A program made the position numbers and the translations under genes. The notes beneath the pieces were generated by a model. That model was not told the origin of the DNA. It saw only the letters and a program-made list of their open reading frames with translations, and did no database searches. A stretch of 64,000 bases of DNA from the NCBI GenBank assembly GCA_028274465.1, contig CM051455.1, forward strand, positions 49,515,351 to 49,579,350, given 5' to 3'. Shown here one piece after another: positions 22,578 through 36,041 of this stretch (the first letter of the stretch is position 1; every line of letters begins with the position of its first letter). Origin of the DNA: Plantago ovata. Its lineage: Eukaryota > Streptophyta > Magnoliopsida > Lamiales > Plantaginaceae.

Positions 22578-23686
22578 TCATGCTTTGTTCTTCTTCTTCT
22601 TCTTCCGAGGAGAAGCCTTGTCTTCACCGTTAGCAACTTGGTTCTTCTTCTTCGTCACCTTTTTCATTTTGGCTGATGATCCTTTCTGAGCATTAGTAGC
22701 AGCCGCTGGAGCAGCGGCATGATCAGTTGGAGGGATGATGGGTGCTTGAGGTGATAAAGATATTGTGGTACCCATATCAGCTATCATCCTCTCATACTAT
22801 TAATTCACATATAAATAACCCCAAGTTAGAGAGAGATCCACGTTCAAGTAAACATTCTTTACTCAACAAAACTGAGAGTTGAACGAGAAAGAGCATACAA
22901 ATCAAGAAGCAAAACACATTACACAGCATGAATGAATTCGGTTTGGTATGAATGTTTAATGTATTAGAATAGCATAAATGCAGCATATAATTTTCAGCTT
23001 CTACAGACTACATCAACAAAACTCTTGGTTCATTATTAGCTAATAATTCAAACTGAAACAAAGAGCAACAAAATTAAACAAATCACACACAAAGAAGCCT
23101 GATGCAGAAAGGTCTAATATGGTTTACCGCTTGAACTTTCCCCTGGGTAATATACAACTCCTTTTGCAGCTTAAGCTTATGTAACATCAACTCTTCGACC
23201 TAACAAAGTGAAAGAAGAAAAAGGAATAAGATAACATATAGCAGGAATATTGTAAGTTGCTAAATGAAAGAAGAGAAGACCAATAAAAAAATCATCACCA
23301 CCTTTTTCTCAATTTCCATGTACAAGTATTTGTGGTGAAGCTCCGTAGATCGACTGCTCTCCGGAAATCCATTACCCTGTAAATCAATCTCAAAATCCAT
23401 GATAACATACAAAGTAATGAGATAATTGAGCATTTCATCATTGACAAGTGACAACCAATTTTAGTGCAACCGTAAAAATCACATTCACAGGATATATATA
23501 CGCTAAATTAAAAATTATTCCATAATCCTAATCCTCTGTAGAAACATAAACAAAGACATATATGAAACAGAAATGCACAGACAACATAAAAAACGACATG
23601 CAATTAAATTAGAGAAGCAGTGAAAAAGGGAAAAATACCTGTTTGGAATTGTCATTCTTCTTCTGCCTCTTTGTTGACCTAGCCAT
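22578..23686 (-). CDS. Small lysine-rich coiled-coil protein, unknown function (paralogue of 24.6-27.7 kb gene)
   Basis: Four exons: 23639-23686, 23302-23376, 23128-23199 and 22578-22796, all phase 0, encode 137 residues. The order is MARSTKRQKKNDNSKQ, then HHKYLYMEIEKK, then a helical VEELMLHKLKLQKELY block, then YERMIADMG. An Ala/Pro linker and a nuclear-localisation-like KKKKKNKA tail follow. I do not recognise the family. The 75-bp and 72-bp middle exons have the same lengths as exons 3 and 4 of the neighbour at 24596-27723, and the sequences align (VEELM...GKVQA against MEELM...GKVEA, then YERM against YEKM), so the two are paralogues. The smaller protein lacks the neighbour's 699-bp exon. 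Confidence 0.8.
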
Positions 23687-24595
23687 TGTGGTTTTTTGTT
23701 TCTTCTTCTACCCTACCGGGAGGCGAAAAGAGACGTATAGCCAGAAGAAATCAATAAATAGGGTTAAAGCAAAACTTGTCTTCCCTAGAGATGAAAAGGC
23801 TGTGTTCCAACAAATGGCGGCTTACCCACTCATGAAACGAGACAAGTTACTGCATACTCTTAATTTATTACTGAGACCTGAGTGACTCCCAACGAGTGAC
23901 TCTTGGTTAATTGGCTACAGTTTTGTTTTAATTTGTGATTATTAGGTTTCTTTTAAGCAAAACTTCCAAATTTTTAGAAAATTTTACTTGTCATCATCAA
24001 ATCAAATAAGTAGAGTACTAATTTTATAAGACTACATAAAACTGTCAAAAGGAAATACTCCATTTAAATTATATAGTAGTATTAATTTTATAGTTCATAT
24101 GAGTACTTTGAATTACTTACTTTACTTTTATTTTCTCATTCACAATATAGGCAATCACTTTATTATTCATATAGATTAGTGTTTAGAATCGATTTATCTG
24201 CATAGTTTTTGAAAAATTATATAATTACATCATCCATATATATTTCTGTCAATGAAGATAAAATCATAAAATCCAATACCAAGTAAGAATTCGAGACTCT
24301 TGACCCATTGATTAAAAGCAATAACAGCAGTTCAAATCGATTGAAAATTCAGGGATTTCATGGACCAAAAGCACTGGTGTCTTCCGGTCTCCCTGCTTAC
24401 CACTTCAGGCCTCTGAATCGAATCTGATAATTCTGAATCACACAGACTCAATCTCTACTTAAAGAGTTCAACTACTCTTTTCAACACAGTTGTAGCATAT
24501 TCAATCTCACAATCTTACTGGTCACAACTCACTACACCAAGAATTTCTAAAATATTGTTTAAATTGTTTAGCAAAAGAAACTGGGAGCAACAAGG
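23687..24595. other. Intergenic between the two paralogues
   Basis: The left part would be the promoter and leader of the small paralogue, and the right part the 3' UTR of the large paralogue. AT-rich with no other recognisable gene. Confidence 0.4.
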
Positions 24596-27500
24596 TTAAG
24601 CAGCAGGAGCGTCCTGTTTCTTTGTGTATTTGCGCTTCTTCTTCGTGCTAGGTGAAGCCTCGTGAGTAACAGGAGCAACCCCAGTAGCAACAGGTGGTGA
24701 TACCACAGGAGGGTCTGTAGCAACAGCAGCAGGAGGGTCTGTAGCAACAGCAGCAGTCGGCGGGAGACATCTTAGAGGCATCACCACACTCATCATCTTT
24801 TCATACTGTTATCAAGAAATGCAGATAAGTTGGTAACTTTAAAACTAAAGAGATTTCAATATTGTCTTAATGTATAGAATGCCGGGGCATAAAATCGAGA
24901 AGCCAAGGCAGAAAAACATGCAGAAATGATTGGAATTGCTAAAGCAAGAGATGGGCAATGGTTCCATATTTAATTTCCAGTTGCTAATCCAACACATTTT
25001 GCCTACTCCTATGAAATTAGATATCAACTATTAAGGGGAAAATGAGAATATTGGATGCTTTAGTAAATTGGAAGAATTCCTGGCTAATACAGATGAATCG
25101 AGTAGGTGATCTCCCTATAAAGATTAACTCTTATCTGTGGCACAGCAGACCGTATTAGATAAGTTGTTCTATTCTAACCTTCTTTTTCAAAATTGAAAAT
25201 TGCAATAAGTTAAACCTACTTGTACACAACTTTTCTGGTGGTCGTTTTACTGGAATTTATTCAGAATGCATGTCTATCATTACAAGAAAAAATCTTGATA
25301 TGTAAAGACAAGTGGCTGAAATTTATCCACCAGAAAAGAGGAACATGATTTCACTATTTCCAATTCTATCAAGTAATGTGGATGATTTTCAACCATGAAA
25401 TCTGAGTAAAGAATGAATCGCATATATTAAACATAAGAAGCTTAAAGCCAATTAAAATGTTTAAGTTAGTATTATTACTGCTTCAACTTTCCCGCGCTCG
25501 AAGTGTAACTGATTCGCAAGTTCGATGTTGCCCGCCATCAGTTCCTCCATCTAAAGAAATGGATAAAACACAACAAAATTATAGTGAATAACTACAGTAG
25601 GAATAATGACTAAAATGGAAGACCACGAAGACATTTCTGACATACCTTTTTTTGTGCAGCTTTGTGGTTGCTCTGGTAACTATCATGAGGAGTTAAGCTA
25701 CCATCAGGACCTGTATTATCCTGTTTCACAACAATGTAGAGGATGATCCTTGTGAGAGATGAACCAAAACATAAAAGTAACGATTGTATTATCAAATGCT
25801 AAGTAAATAACCAACGTTTGTTACCAAGTTCCTTTCATTTTCAGCCTGAACAACATTCGGCCCTTGAACTGGCACCTCTTCTTTTGAGCTTTGGGGAGCA
25901 ATAGCCTTCTGCTGTTTAGAAGCTTTCTTTTTTTTTTCAGCAGGACTTGAAGGCACAGAAGCTTCTGCTGTTCTCTTATTACGACCAGATCGTCGTATTG
26001 ATCCTAGAGTCTTCTCTTCAGATGGACCAGTCTCCAGATTTTTTGAATTGGGACGAGATGGGGCCTCCTTTTCTGAGTTTATCTCGGTCGACTTTGGCAC
26101 AGTACCAGCATTTGGATCTTCTACTGCTTTCTTCCTTTGTGCAGCGGCTTCTTGTTTTCTTTTGTTACGCTGTGAGTTTTTTTTAATTTGCACCTTGAGA
26201 CTTTGAATGGTTTCATCATTCGAAATCTCAATATTGTTTGGGCTGGGTTCAAGTGGTACCTCTTGTACAGGCGATGGCAATGAATTAACCTGGGGACCAG
26301 AAGCTGCTTTCTCACCCTGCACTAGGCTGAAATGCACATTGGATGCTTTTCTTCCCTCAATACGAGAAGATCGTCTTGCTGGTGACTTGCTTGCCTCTGC
26401 AGTTTTCTTCTCGTGTTTTGAGCCACTGGACTCTAGCTCCCCTGCCGCTTCAACATTCACACCTTCCACATTGTTTGAGTTGGCATCAACAGGAGGAATC
26501 GAGATATCAATAGCGATGCTATCCTATTGACAAAATGACAATAAAAATATATCAGTCACAAAAATTTCAAAACCGTGTACAGGAACGTATCTGACAAATT
26601 CAAATATGATAAAGGATGTATGTTGAATGAAAATATTCATAAAGGCAAGTAGAAACACACAGCCAACTGAGAAGTATAACATACTGATTACTGGGCGTGT
26701 ATTAGGCAACTTATAAGCTTCTTAAGACAACATTCATGATGTCACAAGCTCCACAAAACATGTGGTTAGACATTGAACTTCTCAACATTAAAGATGTCAC
26801 AAACAAAAGGATTACCAAGTCAAGAATTAACATTGCACTATGTATCAAAAAGCATGATATGGAGTACAGGGCAGAACGAGGCAACAAACCACGACATACC
26901 AAACCAAGCAGACACTAATTTAAGGCCTGCTAAGGCGTCAATGATCAATACAGAGTACAGGGTACTATAGAACAAGCCAGTAGATTGTGACATACCAACC
27001 CAAAACAGAAAGCCAGTAAATTGTGACATGCCAACCCCAGCACAGAAACTGCTTATATACAGATACGTGAATCCTCGTACTAATTTTCAATTACGTTCCT
27101 ACACGAAAACTAGTCACCTACCTCATAGGCTCATACCATCAGAAAAAAGAATTATTTCCTGTTCTTTTGACATAACCATGTAAACCCTAAAAATGATAAA
27201 AACCCCAATTCCCTCGGCTCATCATTTTAGTCAGTCTTAGTTGAGAAATCAAACTTCTAGTATTTCCAATTCTTGATGTGGAATTCATATGAAAATGCTA
27301 CTATTATCAATCTTCTCGAATGCAAATCCAAGAAACAAAACCGTCCTTTCACAGGAAAACCAAGAAGCCAACAACAGCCCTGACAGTTGCAAAATTCTCA
27401 TATCACCGAACAATCATGCAACAATAAAATGACAGAGGGTTTCACAATTCACATGCTCATCTCTCTTTCTCCCAAAACAAGAAAGGATCCAGAAAAGGTA

Positions 27501-27723
27501 ATCCAGAAACTCATGCACAAACTAACAAGAAAATTACGAACTAACACCAACACTACCCCACAAGAACCCATAATAACAACAGTAAGCAAGTAAAGAAACT
27601 AAATAACAATAAAGATAAATACTTGTCCAGAGCCTGAAAAAGAAGGAAAGAATGTACTACTACCTCATTGGCGGTGCTAGTGCCAACCCTCCTAGGCCTT
27701 CCTCTTCCTCTTCCTCCAGCCAT
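24596..27723 (-). CDS. AT-hook-like, lysine-rich nuclear protein, unknown function (large paralogue)
   Basis: Five exons: 27664-27723, 25825-26523, 25646-25720, 25479-25550 and 24596-24805, all in phase 0, encode 371 residues. The start MAGGRGRGRPRRVG contains an AT-hook-like GRGRP core. The 233-codon second exon is disordered and basic, with repeated SPARRSSRIEGRKA-like and IRRSGRNKRTAEAS-like segments suggesting nuclear DNA or chromatin contact. Exons 3-5 match the small paralogue: NHKAAQKK, the MEELMAGNIELANQLH helix, YEKMM, an Ala/Pro linker with a duplicated AVATDPP, and a KKKRKYTKK tail. I do not recognise the family; nuclear localisation is inference. A TTGGCTTTAG acceptor 8 bp before the ATG suggests a spliced leader (see 29890-29990). 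Confidence 0.8.
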
Positions 27724-27731
27724 TGTAGTTT

Positions 27732-29889
<2,158 letters not shown>

Positions 29890-30032
29890 CTGAAACCCTA
29901 ACGCGCCGCCAAGCACACAAAGGGAAAGAGCAGAAATATACGAAGCAGTGTAACGTGCGTGTCAGGTTTTACAGCGTGTGCGTATATATATGCAGGGATT
30001 CCATCCCGCATGGGCGGCCCAATTCGTGGGCT
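29890..30032 (-). promoter_or_regulatory. Telobox, site II and TATA promoter with leader exon (minus strand)
   Basis: In minus orientation there are site II-type TGGGCC/TGGGCT motifs (30016-30032), then a TATA element GCATATATATACG (29981-29993), then a leader with the telobox TTAGGGTTT (about 29893-29901), ending in CAG|GTACTT at 29890. This arrangement is typical of plant ribosomal-protein and other growth-linked genes. No coding exon follows for 2 kb. The best candidate target is the gene starting at 27723. Confidence 0.55.
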
Positions 30033-30242
30033 GGGTCCAATAACATAAATGATCCAAAATAGTTATGGATAAAGCCAAATTTTATGGATAAGATAGAAAT
30101 GTTCTAGTTTATCTGTAGAGATAAGGTGCGTAAATTATAAATTGTCTTTACATTTATATTTACTTTACAATTCTAATTACCGTAAATAGTTGTCAGGTAA
30201 ACTATATAGTGCCGCAGGGCATTTTCAATTATTTACATTGTA

Positions 30243-30453
30243 CTTCCTCCATTTTATTAATATTTTCTAAGTTTCAATTTTGACCGTAAATTACTTTTAA
30301 ATTATACAATGTAATTAATTAATAAAATTATATTATGAAATAAATTGAAGTATAATTTCATAATTAGTTTCATTTTATATTTATCTCGTATATTTTAGAA
30401 GTAATTTATAGTCAAAATTGGAATTTAGGATGTTATTAATGAAATGGACGAAG
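30243..30453. mobile_element. Stowaway-like MITE (211 bp)
   Basis: Left end CTTCCTCCATTTTATTAAT and right end (read inward) CTTCGTCCATTTCATTAAT form inverted repeats. They continue as TTTCAATTTTGACCGTAAAT against TTCCAATTTTGACTATAAAT. TA flanks both sides. AT-rich interior, no ORF. Confidence 0.85.
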
Positions 30454-31955
30454 TAATATTTTTCTAATGAATAACACTGATGAATTTTCGGCAATGTCTT
30501 TCTCTATCTGATCTCCCTTGTTCGTCGATTATGGAGGTTCTTTATTAGTCTATCGATGTTGCTCTCTGTCAGGCACACAAGCGTTCATCTATAGAGAACG
30601 CATGATTCGTGCATACTATGATAACTTATCGAATGACGGTCTTGAATCAATTTCAAAATCCTTGGGATATATATTAGAAGTAAAGTGCATCTATATAAGG
30701 GGCACATTAATGACAAAGCATAAATTGTGAATTAACAACTTTATATTGTGGTATTATCACTAGTCTCTTGTTGCGTCTCGCAACTGAACGCAACTGCTGA
30801 CTCAGTTGCGCTTGAGCTATCTCAAGCGCAACTCATTCTTTAATTTTTTAATTTTTAGCTCAAGCGCAACTCATTCTTTAATAGCTCAAGCGCAACTCAT
30901 TCTTTAATTTTTTAATTTTTTTTTGTTTCTTGTTTTCTTCTTTTATTTTGTCTTGTCTCGTCTCTTCATCATTCCAATATTTCGTATACTACTATGGACC
31001 ATAATCATCACACTACTATGGATCCATATACTACTACTAGTCAATTTTAGTTAAATAATATCGTTCTCTTTCCTTTTCTATTTTTCTCTTTTTCTTGTTT
31101 TTTTATAATAAATTCATAATACAATTTATAAAATCTAATTTATGTATATTTTATATTTATTGTTTAACATTTAATTTCCATCTATATAATATTTTATATT
31201 TATTATTTAATTTTTAAGTTTCATGAGTGTATTTTTTATTCTAAAATTTTATAATTTATATGATATTTTAAAATGAATTGAATAATGAATTTAGAAAATG
31301 AAAAAAAAGTGACGAAAGAAAATAATAATTAAATAAATGAAAAAGAGAGGATCAATAGAGATCAACTGTTGGAGTATCTTGAAAGAGTTGGAGATTAAAT
31401 TAGTGGAATGCTGACATGCGCAGTTGAGCTCCACTTTTGAAATCAACTGTTGGAGAAGGCCTTAGAAGACACGCTAACTGTACAAGTGAATGGTACTTCA
31501 ACATTAGTTAAAAACTTGTGCTCACCTTGGTTAATATTCACCCAACACAATTGAAAAGTAAGATCAGGTGAATAGAAAATTGTGGAACTCGAAACTATGT
31601 AAAAAATTGTTGCAGTTATTGTTATTCTAGGAAATAAGCTCATAATTTTAGAAGATAAATGGGGTGAGCAAGAATGTGTAAGATGAGTGACTACACTGAC
31701 TAGTTGGATAGATAATGTAATTGTCAAGTCACGAGGAACCACGGTGGTCGAAACTTGCTTGAAATTGCTCCAGTTCACTCTCGAGTGTTAAGTGATCTTA
31801 TACTTGATTTCTGGTGTTTTGATCGTGATTTTTTTATAAAGACTGAGAGCGACTCGTTAACAACTCCTACTTGTGTGTCTTTAATCCTTATGTTACCCCC
31901 TACTTAATACATGAGTGACACAACCGAGTATTTTTTAAGGAGCGACTCTCCTAAC
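30454..31955. other. Intergenic, with short direct repeats around 30780-30930
   Basis: A block CTCAAGCGCAACTCATTCTT is repeated three times between about 30812 and 30907. GTTGCG/CGCAAC motifs just before it form small inverted repeats. Near 31360-31460 the phrase ATCAACTGTTGGAGA/T occurs twice. This may be a non-autonomous transposon, but I could not define ends. Otherwise AT-rich with no gene. Confidence 0.5.
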
Positions 31956-32146
31956 TTTGTTTTTTTTTTCGAACAATGTTGACTCCATTCATCCATCAAT
32001 CCACCCAAAATTCGGGTTTTGCCCGCAGTTCAATACGGTACAATATTCGGATAATGAAACAACACTCATCCGCCACAAACACAATGCACAAAATCCACCT
32101 TCACACAGTTCCCTCACCTTCTCTATCTCAAGCTCAGAGGGAAGAA

Positions 32147-35100
32147 ATGTTCATCTCTTCTTCACCTTCCTTCTCTCCTCTCACCACCACCCACTCCAAA
32201 CTCTCCTCCCACCTCCTCTTCTTCAACCTCAACTACACCACCTTCCTCCGCCGCTCTCCTCCACGCACTTCCGTCCACTTCTCCCCTAACTCAAAACACA
32301 GTTCAATCTCCAGCTCAATCAACCAAAATCCTCCCCGCACGGTATTCCCCGGCGGATACAAGCGTCCTGAGATCAGAGTTCCGAACCTACTCCTCCGGTT
32401 GACGCCCGACGAGGTCCTTAGTGACGATAAGTCGGTGCTCGATGTGATTGACGATGCGGTTTCAGTTAGGGTGGGAATTGTAGTGCTGACTGGAGATGGA
32501 GGCAGCGGGAAGAGGCTGTATGAGGCGGCGTGTTTGCTGAAGTCGGTGATTCGAGATCGCGCGTATCTGTTGATTGATGAGCGTGTGGATATTGCTGCTG
32601 CGGTCAATGCCGGTGGCGTTTTGCTCTCTGATCAAGGTTGTTGTTGCTACTTAAATTGCTCCTCTAGATGCATTCTACCTGTTTGTATATTGTACTGTAC
32701 TATGACTGTTGCTGCTTAAATAGTTTATTTAGATTAATCATACATGTTTGTATTCTATGCTTCATTTAGTTCAGTTCAACCTGTTTGTATATTGTATTGT
32801 ACTATGACTGTTGCTGCTTAAATAGTTTATTTAGATGAATCATACATGTTTGTATTCTATGCTTCATTTAGATCAATTCAACCTGTTTGTATATTGTATT
32901 GTACTATGAGACTGTTGCTGCTTAAATAGTTTATTTAGATGAATCATACATGTTTGTATTCTATGCTTCATTTTGATCAACTCAACCTGTTTGTATATTG
33001 TATTGCACTATGACTGTTGCTGCTTATATAGTTTATTTAGATGAATCATACATGTTTGTATTCTATGCCTCATTTAGATCAATTCAACCTGTTTGTACTG
33101 TACAATGAAGCTCTGGAGTATTAGAAATGTTCTAGAAAAACAGTAAGTAACTAAGTATAGATAGAAGCATAGCTTTAGTATAGATAGGAAAGTTGAATCA
33201 ATGTGATCTGTGCTTTAATTGAGTACATAAGACGGTATTGAGTAACAGTTGGTGTGGTTTTGACAGGTCTTCCTACTATAGTGGCTAGGAATACAATGAT
33301 GGATGCGAAATCTCAGTCTGTAGTTCTTCCATTGGTGGGAAGAAATGTGCAAACGTACGATGCTGCTTTAGATGCATCGAGTTCTGAGGGTGCGGATTTT
33401 CTGATTTACAGAGTGGAGGGCAGTAGTATGCCAGTGGAGACTGTGAGTTCAATATCTGAGCGTGTGAAGATTCCAGTCTTTGTCAGGATTGATTCACTTG
33501 AAGATGTGAAATATTTGAAAGATTCTGCAGCATTAGTAAGATCTGGAGCTAGTGGTCTAGCTGTGTCTTTGGGTGAATGGAAATTGTTTGGAGGTGATGA
33601 GCTGAGCAAATTGTTTGATCCGGAATCCGCCTCGACCTCGAACATGGAAGTTGCAAATGGTAGTCAAAGTTTTGGAATGCTGCAAACTCTTGATACTATG
33701 AATGGATCTCCTGGGAAGAATATGGTTGCTAGCTTTACGAAATTGGAAGAAAGAAAGCAACAGTTCATAGAAAAGGAGAGATCATTTCTGATTGAAGCTA
33801 TAGATGCCATTCAAAGAGCCGCACCTCTGGTGATCTTTTATTGCTAAACACATTTTGGTAGTTGAATTTGTTCTTTCAACGGTGTCTGTTCCAGCTGGAG
33901 TTTTTCCTGCTTACCGCTAACTTTTAGTATTGGCCTTAAATTGCAGATGGGGGATATTTCACTTCTCAAAGATGCTGTTTCACAACTTGATGAACCTTTT
34001 TTACTGGTCATAGTGGTAATTGTGTGCTGAACTTCAACCAATTCTGGTTCCAGGATATACATGGGTATTAGCTCTAATTTTCAATGCATTTTTTGTCCTC
34101 TAGTTGACGTGCATTCTTTCTAAAACAAAATTCTGAGTCCCGTCTCTATTTTCTTTTTGGCTTAATTTATTTTAACTTTAAAGCTAGACTTGATGCTAAG
34201 CCCAGTCACAACTTGTGTGGGACTTTTGGTTTGCTGTGGCTGTCGCCCTTTATATTGATTTTTAGCAGATGAGAGATTTTAAATACCTTCTGGCTCTTTT
34301 TGTGTTGCCTGAATAATTTTATACTCAAGTAACAGAAGCCTAAAAGAACAGACCAAAAATATCTACTGGCTCTTTTTTTATTGCCTGAATAATTTTATAT
34401 TAAGTAACAGAAGCCTAAAAGAACAGACTAACTGTGTAGCTGAAGTGCCTGAATCAAAGTAATTGCTTCTCGCCACCCATAATAAACTTTAGACATACTT
34501 TAATTCGAAATATTAGAATGGAACTTCTGTTCCTGAAAAGTTCCTAAATTCTCTATTTGGTTGAATTCCTGACGCTTTACTCCATAACATCTTATTATCA
34601 TCTATAACTTTTTTGTTGAACTTTAAAAATAAAAAAATGCAAGATTTGTAGATTGGCTAGGTTTTAAAATTCTGTGCTATCTCTCAAGATTAAAAAATGA
34701 AAAACCTGTACTCTGGATATCACATGTATGATTGAGACCAGGGTTTTGCCTTCTCATTTTTCACATAGATAAGATTATTAACTGGTTGGTTGGCTCGTTA
34801 GGCATTCTTCACTAGGTTTGGCACTTCACCACTTTAACAGCTAAGTGGTATTTGATTAGCATAAGCAATTTTTTTTAGTTACTTTAGATCACTTTGGGCA
34901 ATTAAGGCAAGAATCTTATTTTATCTTCACCAGGGAGAGTTCAATTCTGGAAAGTCAAGTGTCATTAATGCTTTCCTCGGGCAAAAATACTTAAAAGATG
35001 GAGTTATTCCTACAACTAACGAGATTACGTTCCTTCGCTACTCTGAGTCAGAGTCCAGCGAGCAGCGTTGCGAAAGGTATCCTGATGGTCAATACATCTG

Positions 35101-36000
35101 CTATTTACCTTCTCCAGTTCTGAAAGAAGTGAGTTTCTTTGCATATTCTATTACACTCTAATGCATATTAATACTGTACTGGCAAATGCAGATTTGTTCT
35201 TGTTGATAGACTTCTAGTTTCCAAAGTTACTATACACATGATTGAAGTCATTATCTGGATCTGTGAAATGATTTTATGAAGTGTGAAAATTTTGATTTAT
35301 AGTTCCTGATGTGGTTGTGATGCTTCACTCTTTGCTTTTCTATAAGAATTTGTTATGGTTTTATAAGTGAAATTTTTCATCAAGTTATACATTTGCCTAA
35401 AGAAGCTCATGCAATGCTCACCTCTTTATTGCTGTCTGTCAGATGATAATTGTTGATACTCCTGGAACAAATGTGATTCTTCAAAGGCAACAGCGCCTCA
35501 CCGAGGAATTTGTTCCGCGTGCAGATTTGATTCTTTTTGTTATGTCCGCTGATCGACCATTGACCGAAAGCGAGGTATGATCTTGTTGCAACTCCGGGTT
35601 TTTAATTTGTATTCATACTTTGCATATGCTTTAATTTGTTTAGCATTTAACTCTCTAGTCTCCATTTCCTGATATATTTATGTATTTTTTGTGCATCCAC
35701 TTTATATTTCTTGATGCACTTGTGTCAGGGTTGCATACTGTCATTCTATGATTCTTATTGGATCACTATCTGATAATGGCAAAGCTGGATGGACTTTTAT
35801 TGCAGCAATGTTTGATCACACGCCAAGCCCTATGTCCAAAAGCGATTTTTTAACCTTGCCATTTTAGATCCATGACCTTCCTGTACAAAGTTACTCCCTG
35901 CTTTCTGTAATAAGCCTCCCGTGCTGCATTTTGAGCTGACCAAAGAATTACTTCACAATTAAAAGTAAAGTAGTTGTTGACCCCCAAACAATTTAAATTG

Positions 36001-36041
<41 letters not shown>

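Noticed and set aside
30518..30730. 70-codon plus-strand open frame
   Set aside because: No recognisable motif, no splice or promoter context.
32678..33105. Regular repeats that could suggest a CRISPR-like array
   Set aside because: The copies are contiguous with no unique spacers, and the DNA is a plant intron.
33844..34062. Minus-strand open frame over FZL exon 3
   Set aside because: Antisense shadow of the FZL exon and introns.
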